From: Diplonema papillatum | Taxonomy: Eukaryota; Euglenozoa; Diplonemea; Diplonemida; Diplonemidae | Reading direction: 5' to 3' | Assembly: GCA_030068145.1 (NCBI GenBank) | Contig: JAPJBO010000227.1 | Span: 186,001 to 250,000, forward strand | DNA: 64,000 nt | Part shown: positions 1 through 12,549 of the stretch, piece by piece | Layout of the letters: every line of letters starts with the position of its first letter | How positions within the stretch are numbered: the stretch's first letter is position 1 | Notes under the pieces: generated by a model | What the model was told of the DNA's origin: nothing | The model's database searches: none | What the model saw: the letters and a program-made list of their open reading frames with translations, nothing else | Program-made: the position numbers and the translations under genes

Positions 1-597
1 CCTGCAGGAGTTCTGCACAGCGGGTGCCGCTGAGCTACCAGCCGGGCGAGCGCTTCCAGTACGGCGTCGACTGGGACGGGTGATCGAAGTGATCCACGGG
101 TCCCTCCGCGGCTTCCTCCAGGAGCGCATCTTCACCACTCGGCATGAAGGACACAGACTTCGTCGTCCCGGAGGAGAAGCTCGACATCGGCGGGAAAATG
201 CCGAAATCGGTCACGTACGAGCTCATTCCCGGGCCGATCGGGTCCTGGGCGGCCCGCAGTCGAATGTGCCCTCCGTAGGCGCCGGGCTGGTGTCGACGAG
301 CGACGACTATACTGCTAGTTCGCCCGGATGCTTGTGACCGGCGCCGCCGGCGGGATTCGATTCCTGTCGGAGCTGTCGGTCGTTAGCGGACATGCGGGCC
401 GACCACCTCGTGAAGTCGCTGGCCGCAGCCTTCGACGGGTTCGGGCTCACGGTGGCGGTGACCACCGACGCGGGGAGGCGCCACGGGAGGCAGCTCTCAG
501 GCAGGGGGTGCGAGAGGTTGACGTGGAGGCGGTGCTGGCCGCGCTTGCTATGAGTTACTTTCGGCCAACGCGGAGCTCGCTATGAGTTGCTCGCTGC
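1..597 (+). pseudogene. Decayed beta-lactamase-like serine hydrolase (3' part)
   Basis: Family-like segments appear in order but in different + frames. PGERFQYGVDW (about 40-84) resembles the beta-lactamase/class C serine hydrolase segment PGxRWxYS. It continues as VIEVIHGSLRGFLQERIF and, after a frame change, as GMKDTDFVVPEEKL, matching the usual F(L/I)xExIFxPLGMxDT block. VGAGLVSTSDDY (about 277-311) matches the family's GGGLxSTxxDY. LVTGAA and a glycine-rich FGLTVAVTTD stretch match the C-terminal part. At least three frame changes and in-frame stops break it, and the SxxK catalytic motif would lie upstream of the window. The family assignment is from remembered family patterns; decay is directly visible. 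It could be an exon-poor old gene copy or a relic of bacterial origin. Confidence 0.6.
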
Positions 598-1807
598 GGG
601 CGTGTCTGAACGCACGCACATGCGTGCGTGTGCGTGTTGTTGCTAGACAACGCCCTCAACGAAGTATCGCCCACTTGCCACTTTTACTAGTTGGTTCAAG
701 TTGCCGAGATGCGATCTCCCCGAAGAGAGTGTGGGTGGCATCGTTCGGGGGATACTGATGACAACGGATGCTTCTGTTTCTATCTCAATGGACGTCAGGC
801 GCTCTGCCAATCGCCAGCGTCAGTTCGGCCGGACTGCAGCGAGATGGGTCCCCGCGCCGAAGAGTAGAAGGCGCGCCAGTCACAAAACACCTACACCCCC
901 CACAATATTCCTTTGCGCTGCTTTCGTTCAGTGCAGGCCTTCAACGTGCTCGGATGGGCAGGGTGAAAAGTTCTCATCCGAATTCCCCTCCAAGAACACT
1001 TTTCTCCCGCTGTTCCTAGCTTGTGCGACAGCATTTCGCGAAGACTCACTCGTACTGCTGTCTCGCGTCCAAGCTGCGCACGCTCTGCCAGCAAATTGAT
1101 TCCTACTTTCTCTCCTTTCGTACTACCAGCCTGACGTGCTAGGGTCGAGGCGGGCACGACCCTTCACAAGCTCGTGGTAGTGCGGGATACGAGAGAGCAC
1201 GAAAGTACTGGTGGGCGAGTACCTGTTCTTCGGTCATCATAATACGTCCCAAACCCACCGGACCCGAGTCTGCCCAGATGTCACCTCCCAAAAAATCCCT
1301 TCCTCCGTGGTGGAAGCGCAACCAACATCACGGAGGCCCCGGCCAGGCAGGGCGAGTTTGGGAGGTGGCATCTGGGCCTCGAGATACTCTAGTTCGGTAG
1401 TAAAAGGTCCTCAAGCTGAAGAAGTGCAAAGGGAGGAGGGACCGGGGGTTTCGGCACTTACCCATCATCCCGGGTGGTCTTCTGTCAGCGCGGGGTCAAA
1501 TGCAGGTCGCCGTAGCACTCCAAGGACTGCTGTTGTTTAACCAACTACGGGAGGTTGCAAGATAATTCCACCCAGCAACAGTAATCTTTGAGCATCTTGA
1601 CGGTCCTGGATAAGTTTTCACCGAAGCGACGCCTCACGACCGGGCGTTCGCACCTCAAAAACCCGTAGCGCAACCCTCTCTCACACAGTTATTTCTTCCC
1701 CATAGAGGAAAACAACGTAGAACCCCACTAAAACACACATCCACCGCTACACACCTCTCCCCCCACCACCACAACACCAAAAAAAGAGCACCAACAGAAA
1801 AATATTT
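598..1807. other. Intergenic spacer, no gene recognised
   Basis: Only short, low-quality reading frames are present. I see no domain, RNA or clear repeat here apart from a short alternating TGCGTG run near 615-640. Confidence 0.5.
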
Positions 1808-1862
1808 TTCTGTTCGCGGTCTCTCTTTTCTCTCTCGCTCTCTCTCTTCTCTCTCTTTTGAG
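1808..1862 (+). promoter_or_regulatory. Polypyrimidine tract with AG, candidate 5'-end splice acceptor
   Basis: An almost pure CT tract ends in TTTTGAG at 1862, 17 nt before the kinase ATG. This is the layout of a cis- or spliced-leader trans-splice acceptor next to a very short 5' UTR. No leader sequence is visible in the window, so the trans-splicing reading is inference. Confidence 0.4.
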
Positions 1863-1879
1863 TCCACTCCCGCTCCACG

Positions 1880-3723
1880 ATGCCGAGCGCGTACGGACAG
1901 AATAATGGCCGCACTGTGGCTCACTTCGGCGCCACTAGAGGCGACGTGATCGCGGGGCGGTACAAGGTGGTGAGCGAAGCAGGCGCCGGGAACTTCGCCC
2001 GCGTGTTGAAGTGCGCGGATTTGGAGGACGGAAACAAGGCGGTCGCCGTCAAGATCCTGCGCCGCGAGTTCCAAAAGGACGCGCAGTTCGAGAAGGCGAT
2101 CCTCGACGCGATCAACAGCCACGACCCCAGGAACGAGTTCAAAGTCTGCAAGATGGCTTCGCACTTCCACTGGGGAGACCTGCCCTGCTTCGTGTTCCAG
2201 CTCCTCGGAAAGTCGCTGAAGACCTGCCGCTTCGGCCCGCAGCACGTTAGCGAGAAAGACGTATGCCCGCGGCGGAAAAAGAAAAAGAAAGGAGAACCCC
2301 ACGGCCAATTTCATAGTAGTCAGATCCGCACCTGTGCGGCACACCTAGCAAGCTTGCTTGAGCGCCTTCGGCGCGTCAAGTTGGAATCCCTACGTTTTTG
2401 AGCAAGCTTCTCATGTCCACGCCATAGGCGAGGTTGGAGGGGTAAAGCAATAACTGACAAACGCCGACCCTACCGTTTGCCCCCTTTTGTACTCCCCCCT
2501 GCGACACACTGTGTGTACTGCTACCCACTGTCCACGTGAACCTCACGAGCACGAAAGTTCGAAAGGGCACCAATTTGCTCGTCCCCCGCTTGGCACACGG
2601 TATCGTCGGAAACACAAAACAACAACGACAGCTCGCGGCGTTCACGAAGCAGGCTTGCCGGACGCTGGCTTTCCTGCACTTCACGTGCAAGATGATCCAC
2701 ACGGACCTGAAGCCGGAGAACATCCTCCTCGACAAGGAGGTCGACGGCGAGGTGCAGGGCATCGGCAACGGGTGGAGCGTGTGCGACCTCGGGTCTGCTT
2801 CGTTCTTCTCGGAAAAGCCGGACGAGGACTTGATCCAGACGCGGCCGTACCGGGCGCCGGAGGTGGTCCTCGGGTCGCCGTGGAGCTACTCGGTGGACAT
2901 GTGGAGCATCGGGTGCATCCTGTACGAGCTGAAGACCGGGCGCAAGCTGTTCGACCCCATGAACGACGAGCAGCAGCTCATCATGTTCGAGAAGAAGGTT
3001 GGCAAGCTCCCGTCGTGGCTCGTCAAGAACGCGAACCCGAAGACCCGCCGGTCCTTCTTCGACAGCCGCGAGAACCTGATCCACTCGCAGTCCGTCTTCT
3101 CCAAGCCGTACGGCAACTCCGCCCCCATGCGCCGACTGTCTGACGAGTTCGCAGCGGAGCCGGACTTCCTCGACTTCCTCATGAAGTGCTTTCACTACGA
3201 CCCGGTTTGCCGCATGCGCGCGGACGAGGCCGCGCACCACCCGTGGGTGCTCAAGCACTTCACGACGCAGGCGAAGCTCATCCAGAAGCTGCCGAACTCT
3301 GGGTACACCAGCCGGGTCATCAACACCCCCGGGACCCAGCAGCTGCACCAAAACGCGCCGCTCACCGAGATGCAGCGGGAGGCCGTCGAGCAGACGATCC
3401 CGCGCAAAGAGGAGGAGCTGGGGTCGCTGCACTCGGAGGTCATGCGGTCCGAGCGGAGCGCGCCGATCGTGCGCCACGCGTCGGGCGTGCAGGCGCACAT
3501 GCGGCCTGCCGCCGGCATGCCGTCGGTCGGCAGGCTCGCAGCGCCGGTTGCGAGAGGCCCCCTCATGGCCCCCCAGTCCCGCCCCGTGCCCCCGACCATG
3601 CCCCCCTCCTCGTCCGACAGGTACCAGACCAGCTCGTCCGCGTACGGCTCGAGCAACCGCGGCGCGTACATCCGCCCCGTGTCCGTGACCAACGCGCCGC
3701 GCATGACGCCGCCGACGTACTAA
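1880..3723 (+). CDS. CMGC protein kinase, CLK/LAMMER-like, two exons
   Basis: Predicted protein kinase of about 490 residues. Exon 1 is 1880-2260 (127 codons). A phase-0 intron at 2261-2631 starts GTATGC and ends CGACAG. Exon 2 is 2632-3723. Visible motifs: glycine loop GAGNFARV (residues 35-42), VAVK lysine at K58, catalytic loop HTDLKPEN (150-157), DLG instead of DFG at 179-181, and RPYRAPEV plus DMWSIGCILYEL in the C-lobe. The stretch around EQQLIMFEKKVGKLP takes the place of the family EHLAMMERI motif, so this is a diverged LAMMER relative; DYRK/PRP4-type kinases are the alternative. CLK kinases phosphorylate SR splicing factors in the nucleus. The last ~110 residues are Ser/Pro-rich and probably disordered. 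The ATG follows a polypyrimidine-AG element. Confidence 0.88.
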
Positions 3724-4494
3724 AATCCGACTGAAAAATTAAAAAAAAAAAAAAAAATGACAAAGTCAATTTTTTTTTTGATGATGTGTACGTACCCGCA
3801 AATTTACAAAAAAAAAAAATGATGATCCGTCAAAAATTCTTTTCGTCGTTCTAAGATCGCGGATCTTGGAAGATTAGTATGTCCGACGAACACCTAGCAC
3901 TTGTACAAGGTTTAAACCCCCCGTCGCTACACCCGAGGTCGCCCGGCGCACGCAAACAGCACGAAGCGCCTTGTCTGGTGTCTTGTCTTTCTGCTCGGCC
4001 CGTCGTCCCACAGTAGGTAGCTACATCCCCTGATTTTGAGGAAAAACTGTTCTTTCAAAACCTCGATTTCGGGCTAAACAGAAGACTTTTTCTCCCGGGA
4101 CTTAACGGGCAGGGCAACCCCCCCCGTGCTGCTCAGCGTGGACCGGATGGACGTCGCAAGCAAAATGATGCGCCTTTCTCCCTGGTACGTGCCTGGAGGC
4201 AACCGGTATTAAACAAAACCCGCGTAAACTCCCTACAACGTCCAACCCAACCCCCCCCCCCCTACACATCCCAGACCTCCCACCTGTTCATTTCCTTTTT
4301 TGTCCCTGTTTTTTTCGCGAAAAAAAAAAAATATGATGCTTGCAAAACTGCCGTCGTCCTCTACGCGAGCGAACCTAAAAAAAGAGGAAGCTCGCTATAT
4401 GCCCTTTGGCCTGGAGGCTGCAACACTGCTGGATATGTTCGATGAAGCCGCCTCCGATAGCAGCCTTTGTCAACCCTTAACGGACGGGGGACAC
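3724..4494. other. Spacer downstream of kinase with A and T runs
   Basis: A genomic A17 run follows the stop by about 17 nt, then T and A runs to 3825. C runs occur near 4120 and 4250. No gene recognised. Confidence 0.5.
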
Positions 4495-4715
4495 ATATCA
4501 TGCAGGGTCAAAACCTTGTGTCTTTTTAAAACGCTCCCGCGGGGCCGGTGGCCCCCAAAAAAAATTTTTGGAAAAAAATTTTTTTTGCTCAACTTCCTCA
4601 AAAATTACCGCAGAGTTTGTTCCAAAATTTTAAAATTCAAAAAACCCAATTTTTTTCCAGAAATTTTTTTTTTGCCATTTTCAAAAAGACACAAGGTTTT
4701 GACCCTGCATGATAT
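4495..4715. mobile_element. MITE-like element with ~31-bp terminal inverted repeats
   Basis: The sequence from TCATGCAGGGTC to TCTTTTT (about 4498-4527) recurs as its reverse complement at about 4683-4712. The interior is A/T homopolymers. TA flanks both outer ends, so a TA target duplication is likely. It has no coding capacity. A TA duplication would fit Tc1/mariner or related transposases; that is inference. Confidence 0.7.
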
Positions 4716-4732
4716 ACTTATAGCAGTACGGG

Positions 4733-4815
4733 ACAGTAGTGGGGCGACTGGATACTCCCCGGAGAGATGGTCCCTGCACTCTAACTCGTCTCTCTCTCTC
4801 TCTATTTATGTTGAC
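4733..4815 (+). repeat. Dispersed repeat DR1, copy 1
   Basis: About 85 bp (GTACGGGACAGTAGTGGGGC onward, ending in a CT run) recurs with few differences at 62602-62690 inside the last gene's intron. Confidence 0.75.
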
Positions 4816-5525
4816 TAGGTCAGAACCCGTGCTGGAGTTTGGACACTGCGCCTCCAGGGTGAAGACACGTTTCAAACGATGTTTGCTTCTGTGTGCACAG
4901 ATGTGTCGCGAACCTTCGAAGGAGCCCTCGATCCCATTTTTGGAGTCGTACAAAAGAGTTTCCCAGAACTTATTGTACCCTGGACAACCCCGTCCGTAAC
5001 GAGTTAACAGACGTTCTTCGCGACTTTCGCCGGCTCAGCGGCACTCTTCCCGACACTCACCACCCCCCCCTCCGTTCGCTAACCACTAGATTGTTACTCT
5101 CTTTTTCTTTCTTTTGCTGCTGGTCCCCTATTTCTGCCGGCTCCCTTCACACTGCACACGTAGCTTCTACATACCAAAAGGGTGCGCTGCTGAAAAAAGG
5201 ACAATCTCTCACCCCGAAGGGAAGACTAGTAGGAAGGAATGGCAAACCAGCCAGCAAAGGAAAAAAGCAAAAAAAAAAAAAAAAAAAAAAGCGTGCAACT
5301 TGAAAAAAAAAGTTGAGCGCAATAAAAATAAATAAAAAAAAGAAGAGTCGTCGGGAGTGAAGCGAGTGGGTTCCCGAACTAACGACCTCAACCCTTCTGG
5401 AGTTCAGCCTACTAGCTTGGGGGGGGTCAGCTGGTCGCCAGACCAGAGTTGGTCTGGAAACTAGTCTGGGTCAAAAAAAAAAAAAAATCTCAGCTATTAT
5501 TGTTTTCCCGGAGAAACCGGCTACC
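4816..5525. other. Spacer with A runs
   Basis: Contains poly(A) tracts at about 5268-5291 and 5460-5490. A tRNA-like T-arm string near 5360 was considered and rejected. No gene recognised. Confidence 0.5.
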
Positions 5526-5645
5526 CACAGTGTACTACTACAGTGTGTACAGGGTACCACAGTGTACTACCACCGTGCACCACGGGGTACCACAGTGTAC
5601 TACCACGGGGTACCACAGTGTACTACCACCGTGTTCAACCACCGG
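5526..5645 (+). repeat. Minisatellite of GTACCACAGTGTACTACCAC type
   Basis: About four to five imperfect units of 21-33 bp built on GTACCACAGTGTACTAC, directly before the hAT remnant. Confidence 0.75.
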
Positions 5646-5648
5646 GTG

Positions 5649-6015
5649 CATTGGAAGACGTCATGCTGGGGCTGCTGAAGTCATCGAACCTTTCGACGGC
5701 ATTTCCAGAGACAAACAATCTGTTTGCCATTGCTGTTGTCCTGCCAATGGGGACAGCATCGGTCGAGCGTGTCTTTTCAAACATGAAAAGGGTGTTGACA
5801 AAAGCCAGGAAGAGGCTTCACGAGCAGACGCTGACCGACGTGCTAATGCTCGGGCTCAATGGCCCGTATGAACGTGGCAGTGACATCCCGAGGAGCGCTA
5901 TGGAGGCGTACCTCAATGCGTGGATTGCGAGCCCAAGAACACTGAACTTCGCCACGTGGCCGGAGTATGAAGCGTGCGTCGACAAAGTGGGGGTCATGCG
6001 CAAAGATATGATGAC
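5649..6015 (+). pseudogene. hAT transposase C-terminal dimerisation-domain remnant
   Basis: One open frame encodes a block centred on VERVFSNMKRVLTKARKRL, preceded by VLPMGTAS and followed by TLTDVLML. That is the conserved hAT C-terminal signature (ASxERxFS...RxxL). Only this end of the transposase is visible; no upstream RNase H-like catalytic region is found in the preceding minisatellite, so it is a truncated fossil. The frame stays open to 6286, but past about 6015 it reads non-transposon spacer. Terminal inverted repeats were not identified. Confidence 0.75.
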
Positions 6016-8247
<2,232 letters not shown>

Positions 8248-8664
8248 CAGCTCAGTAGAGGAGAGTATTGGTCATGTGTGAGGGGTGACAATAATTAGTA
8301 CCCAGCTCCAGTAGAGGAGAGTGTTGGTCATGTGTGAGGGGTGACAATGATTAGTACCCAGCTCCAGTAGAGGAGAGTGTTGGTCATGTGTGAGGAGTGG
8401 CAATGATTAGTACCCAGCTCCAGTAGAGGAGAGTGTTGGTCATGTGTGAGGGGTGACAATGATTAGTACCCAGCTCCAGTAGAGGAGAGTGTTGGTCATG
8501 TGTGAGGGGTGACAATGATTAGTACCCAGCTCCAGTAGAGGAGAGTGTTGGTCATGTGTGAGGAGTGACAATGATTAGTACCCAGCTCCAGTAGAGGAGA
8601 GTGTTGGTCATGTGTGAGGAGTGACAATGATTAGTACCCAGCTCCAGTAGAGGAGAGTGTTGGT
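8248..8664 (+). repeat. 56-bp tandem repeat, about 7.5 copies
   Basis: The unit starts CAGCTCCAGTAGAGGAGAG and ends GATTAGTACC. Copies differ mainly by GGGGTGAC versus GGAGTGAC. The last copy is joined directly to a fragment of the phosphatase gene at 8665. Confidence 0.92.
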
Positions 8665-9918
8665 AGCAACAAGAAGGACGGCGCGCTGCGGATCATGACG
8701 ATGAAGGACCCTCCACCGCTGCTCGCAGAGCCGCGGGCGGCGGATCCGCCCAACACCCTGTGGGGCGCTGGGGCTGACTCGTAGAATGCAGAATATCTGA
8801 TCAGAATGCAGAGTGTCTGTGTAGCGATAATTGTCTACCTCTTCGGTCGCCACTCGCTTGCACATCGCACACTGAGAACCCTTGCAGGCAACCAAAAGAC
8901 TACAACAAAAAACAAAAGGGCGGAAAACCGATGCTGGAAGTCGAAGACCGAGGAGAAGGGGGGCCCGAGCCGTCGCGCTCGCCGAAGCGGCCGAAGTTCC
9001 ACCCGCCGACGGTGCACTGCGTGCGGGGGAGCAGCAACAAGAAGGACGGCGCGCTGCGGATCATGACGATGAAGGACCTCCTCCACCGCTGCTCGCAGAC
9101 CGGCCGGTCTATCAAGTCGACACTGTTTGAACTTAGAATGCAGAATATCTGTGTATCGATAGGTGTCTGTCACTCGTTTGCACATTGCACACTAAGAACC
9201 CTTGCAGGCAACCAAAGACAACAACAAAAAACAAAAGAGGGGTGAAAAAGATGCTGGAAGTCGAAGACCTTCCTCCGCTGACGCGGAAACGAGGAGAAGG
9301 AGAGCCGTCGCGCTCGCCGAAGCGGCCGAAGTTCCACCCGCCGACGGCGGTGCACTGCGTGCGGGGGAGCAGCAACAAGAAGGACGGCGCGCTGCGGATC
9401 AAGACGATGAAGGACCTCCTCCACCGCTGCTCGCAGGCCCGTCTGTCTAGTCGACACTGTTTGAACTTAGAATGCAGAATATCTGTGTATCGATAGGTGT
9501 CTGTCACTCGTTTGCACATTGCACACTAAGAACCCTTGCAGGCAACCAAAGACAACAACAAAAAACAAAAGAGGGGTGAAAAAGATGCTGGAAGTCGAAG
9601 ACCTTCCTCCGCTGACGCGGAAACGAGGAGAAGGAGAGCCGTCGCGCTCGCCGAAGCGGCCGAAGTTCCACCCGCCGACGGTGCACTGCGTGCGGGGAGC
9701 AGCAACAAGAAGGACGGCGCGCTGCGGATCATGACGATGAAGGACCTCCTCCACCGCTGCTCGCAGACCGGCCGGTCTATCAAGTCGACACTGTTTGAAC
9801 TTAGAATGCAGAATATCTGTGTATCGATAGGTGTCTGTCACTCGTTTGCACATTGCACACTAAGAACCCTTGCAGGCAACCAAAGACAACAACAAAAAAC
9901 AAAAGAGGGGTGAAAAAG
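8665..9918 (+). repeat. Tandem copies of the phosphatase promoter plus 5' CDS
   Basis: A first partial CDS piece (8665-8780) is followed by units whose start codons lie at 8931, 9251 and 9585; the intact gene starts at 9919. Spacing is 320, 334 and 334 bp. Each unit carries the upstream leader (GAATGCAGAATATCTGTGTA through CCTTGCAG) and roughly the first 60 codons. Translation from the truncated copies gives about 104, 81 and 49 residues before stops. Small in-frame and frame-changing differences separate the copies. Confidence 0.92.
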
Positions 9919-11544
9919 ATGCTGGAAGTCGAAGACCTTCCTCCGCTGACGCGGAAACGAGGAGAAGGAGAGCCGTCGCGCTCGCCGAAGCGGCCGAAGT
10001 TCCACCCGCCGACGGCGGTGCACTGCGTGCGGGGGAGCAGCAACAAGAAGGACGGCGCGCTGCGGATCATGACGATGAAGGACCTCCTCCACCGCTGCTC
10101 GCAGGCCCGGCGCCAGCCGCGGGCGGCAGACCCGCCCAACACCCTGTGGGGCGCTGGGGCTGACTCGTCGGCCGACAGCCCCGAGGAGACACACCCTGCG
10201 GGAGGAGACGCCGCTGCGGGCAGCCAGGTGCTGCCGGAAGACTCCCCGGGATCATCGGTCGGACAAAGACCGCCCGCGGCGTCGAGCAGCAAGTTGCCGG
10301 GGTTCGCGCCCCCCGGGGGCACCCCCGCGGCTGACGCCGACGCAGCTGTGTGGAGTATCCGCGGTGAGTGTGCGCAGCCGGAGGGGGGCAGCGGCGCTGT
10401 CCTGGAGCAGGTGCCGTTCTCCCCGGTACCGGACGGCAAGGACGCGGCGCCGCCCGCTGGCGCATCATCGACGACGCAGAGAGCGTCGTCGATGATGCGC
10501 GACGAGCGGGCGGACGCAGCGCTGCGGTGCCTCCGGTCGACGTGGGACGGGGGGGCGTGCACTTTTTCGGCGCCGCCGCCGTTAGACCTGGTGATCTCCG
10601 TCATGCAGGCGGCCGCGGAGGTGTTCTCCGGCGAGCCGATCGTGCGCGACGTGCGGTCGGACACGTGGGTCATAGGCGACATCCACGGCAACTTCCGCGA
10701 CCTCTTCTTCTTCGTGAAGCAGCTGGTCCCCTTCGACGTCACGCTGTGCCCGTACCGGCTGGTGTGCCTCGGAGACTACGTGGACAGGGGCCCGCACTCT
10801 CTGCAATGCGTGCTGCTGCTGTTCGCGTTGAAGCTCCTCTCCCCAGCCACCGTGGTCCTCCTCCGGGGGAACCACGAAGATCCCGCCGTATGCGGCGACG
10901 TCGAACTGTACGGAGACGGGTCGTTCAAGAAGCAGTGCATCGACCTCTACGGCGATGCCGACGGAGCCGCCGTGTTCCAGGTGGCCTGCGCTGCGTTCGC
11001 ACAGCTCCCGCTGGCCGCGGTGATCGACAAGAAAGTGTTCTGCGTGCACGGAGGCATTCCGAGGGTGTACGAGGCGTCGGACAGGGACACCCGAATGGAC
11101 GTCCTCCGCGGCCCTCGGTTCCCCCGGTTCCCTTCTCTCTTCGACGAGTCGATCACCCGTGCTTTCGCGGCAGCGGCGACGACCGAAGACCGCGAGCTGC
11201 TGGAGCAGCAGTGGATCCAAGCGTACGACGTGCTGTGGTCGGACCCCGTCCGCGACGGGCAGGCTGAGCTTGACCCGTACGGCTTCGGGGTCAGCGAGCG
11301 GGGAGGGCAGGCCATCGCGTTCTCAGCGCGCGCGGTAGAGTCGTTCCTTGGGAGCCACGGGCTGGATCTCATGATCAGGGCGCACCAGGAAAAGCGGAGC
11401 GGACTCCGCGTGTCGCAGTCGAACAAAGTCATCACAGTCTTTTCGTCATCCAACTACCAAGGACACGGAAACGGCGCCGGTGTCGTCCTTGTCAGGAAGA
11501 GTGGCAAGGTTGACTTGGTCATGAAGACGACGTTCTCTTCTTGA
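9919..11544 (+). CDS. PPP-family Ser/Thr protein phosphatase (PPEF/PP1-like)
   Basis: Predicted metal-dependent Ser/Thr phosphatase of 541 residues, intronless. The first ~245 residues look disordered and include SPKRPK, a possible nuclear signal. The catalytic domain has the full PPP signature set: GDIHG (253-257), GDYVDRG (285-291), RGNHE (316-320), VHGG (376-379), WSDP, IRAHQ and VFSSSNYQG near the C-terminus. The KVITVFSSSNY string and the WSDP spacing resemble the PPEF/rdgC branch, but no EF-hands follow; the protein ends shortly after the domain. The ATG was chosen because the downstream N-terminus is repeated in the upstream truncated copies; an in-frame TTG at 9853 is upstream leader. 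CCTTGCAG at 9863-9870, 49 bp upstream, is a candidate splice acceptor. Confidence 0.9.
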   Translation: MLEVEDLPPLTRKRGEGEPSRSPKRPKFHPPTAVHCVRGSSNKKDGALRIMTMKDLLHRCSQARRQPRAADPPNTLWGAGADSSADSPEETHPAGGDAAAGSQVLPEDSPGSSVGQRPPAASSSKLPGFAPPGGTPAADADAAVWSIRGECAQPEGGSGAVLEQVPFSPVPDGKDAAPPAGASSTTQRASSMMRDERADAALRCLRSTWDGGACTFSAPPPLDLVISVMQAAAEVFSGEPIVRDVRSDTWVIGDIHGNFRDLFFFVKQLVPFDVTLCPYRLVCLGDYVDRGPHSLQCVLLLFALKLLSPATVVLLRGNHEDPAVCGDVELYGDGSFKKQCIDLYGDADGAAVFQVACAAFAQLPLAAVIDKKVFCVHGGIPRVYEASDRDTRMDVLRGPRFPRFPSLFDESITRAFAAAATTEDRELLEQQWIQAYDVLWSDPVRDGQAELDPYGFGVSERGGQAIAFSARAVESFLGSHGLDLMIRAHQEKRSGLRVSQSNKVITVFSSSNYQGHGNGAGVVLVRKSGKVDLVMKTTFSS

Positions 11545-12549
11545 CACACTGTGACGACTTACAACAGTCATCACAGTCTTTTCGTCATCCAACTACCAAG
11601 GACACGGAAACGGCGCCGGTGTCGTCCTTGTCAGGATAAGTGGCAAGGTTGACTTGGTCATGAAGACGACGTTCTCTTCCTGACACACTGCGACGACTTA
11701 CAACAGTCATCACAGTCTTTTCGTCATCCAACTACCAAGGACACGGAAACGGCGCCGGTGTCGTCCTTGTCAGGAAGAGTGGCAAGGTTGACTTGGTCAT
11801 GAAGACGACGTTCTCTTCTTGACACCCTGTGACGACTTACAACGAACAAAGTCATCACAGTCTTTTCGTCATCCAACTACCAAGGACACGGAAACGGCGC
11901 CGGTGTCGTCCTTGTCAGGAAGAGTGGCAAGGTCGACTTGGTCATGAAGACGACGTTCTCTTCTTGACACACTGTGACGACTTACAACAGTCATCACAGT
12001 CTTTTCGTCATCCAACTACCAAGGACACGGAAACGGCGCCGGTGTCGTCCTTGTCAGGAAGAGTGGCAAGGTTGACTTGGTCATGAAGACGACGTTCTCT
12101 TCTTGACACACTGCGACGACTTACAACAGTCATCACAGTCTTTTCGTCATCCAACTACCAAGGACACGGAAACGGCGCCGGTGTCGTCCTTGTCAGGAAG
12201 AGTGGCAAGGTTGACTTGGTCATGAAGACGACGTTCTCTTCTTGACACCCTGTGACGACTTACAACGAACAAAGTCATCACAGTCTTTTCGTCATCCAAC
12301 TACCAAGGACACGGAAACGGCGCCGGTGTCGTCCTTGTCAGGAAGAGTGGCAAGGTTGACTTGGTCATGAAGACGACGTTCTCTTCTTGACACACTGCGA
12401 CGACTTACAACAGTCATCACAGTCTTTTCGTCATCCAACTACCAAGGACACGGAAACGGCGCCGGTGTCGTCCTTGTCAGGAAGAGTGGCAAGGTTGACT
12501 TGGTCATGAAGACGACGTTCTCTTCTTGACACACTGTGACGACTTACAA
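11545..12549 (+). repeat. Tandem copies of the phosphatase 3' end (~140 bp)
   Basis: Seven further copies of CDS 11428-11544 plus about 21 bp of trailer follow the stop codon. Each retains the coding sequence for the terminal SSSNYQGHGNGAG-to-stop peptide. Units are about 139 or 145 bp depending on the junction (ACAACAGTC or ACAACGAACAAAGTC). Junction types run short, short, long, short, short, long, short, so a three-unit higher-order period of about 424 bp is visible. Confidence 0.93.

Noticed and set aside
2521..3498. 325-codon minus-strand frame under the kinase
   Set aside because: Shadow of a GC3-rich coding exon; Arg/Leu/Val-rich with no domain.
3735..3757. Genomic poly(A) after the kinase stop, suggesting a retrocopy
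   Set aside because: The kinase gene keeps a GT-AG intron, so it is not a processed copy; A runs are common in spacers here.
5345..5425. tRNA-like string on the minus strand (GTTAGTTCGGGAACC)
   Set aside because: The T-arm resembles a tRNA, but anticodon and acceptor stems do not pair; possibly a tRNA-derived relic.
8248..8664. CRISPR-like array
   Set aside because: Units are contiguous with no unique spacers, and the DNA is eukaryotic.
10582..11220. Minus-strand frame under the phosphatase
   Set aside because: Shadow frame of the catalytic domain, which carries the full PPP motif set on the plus strand.
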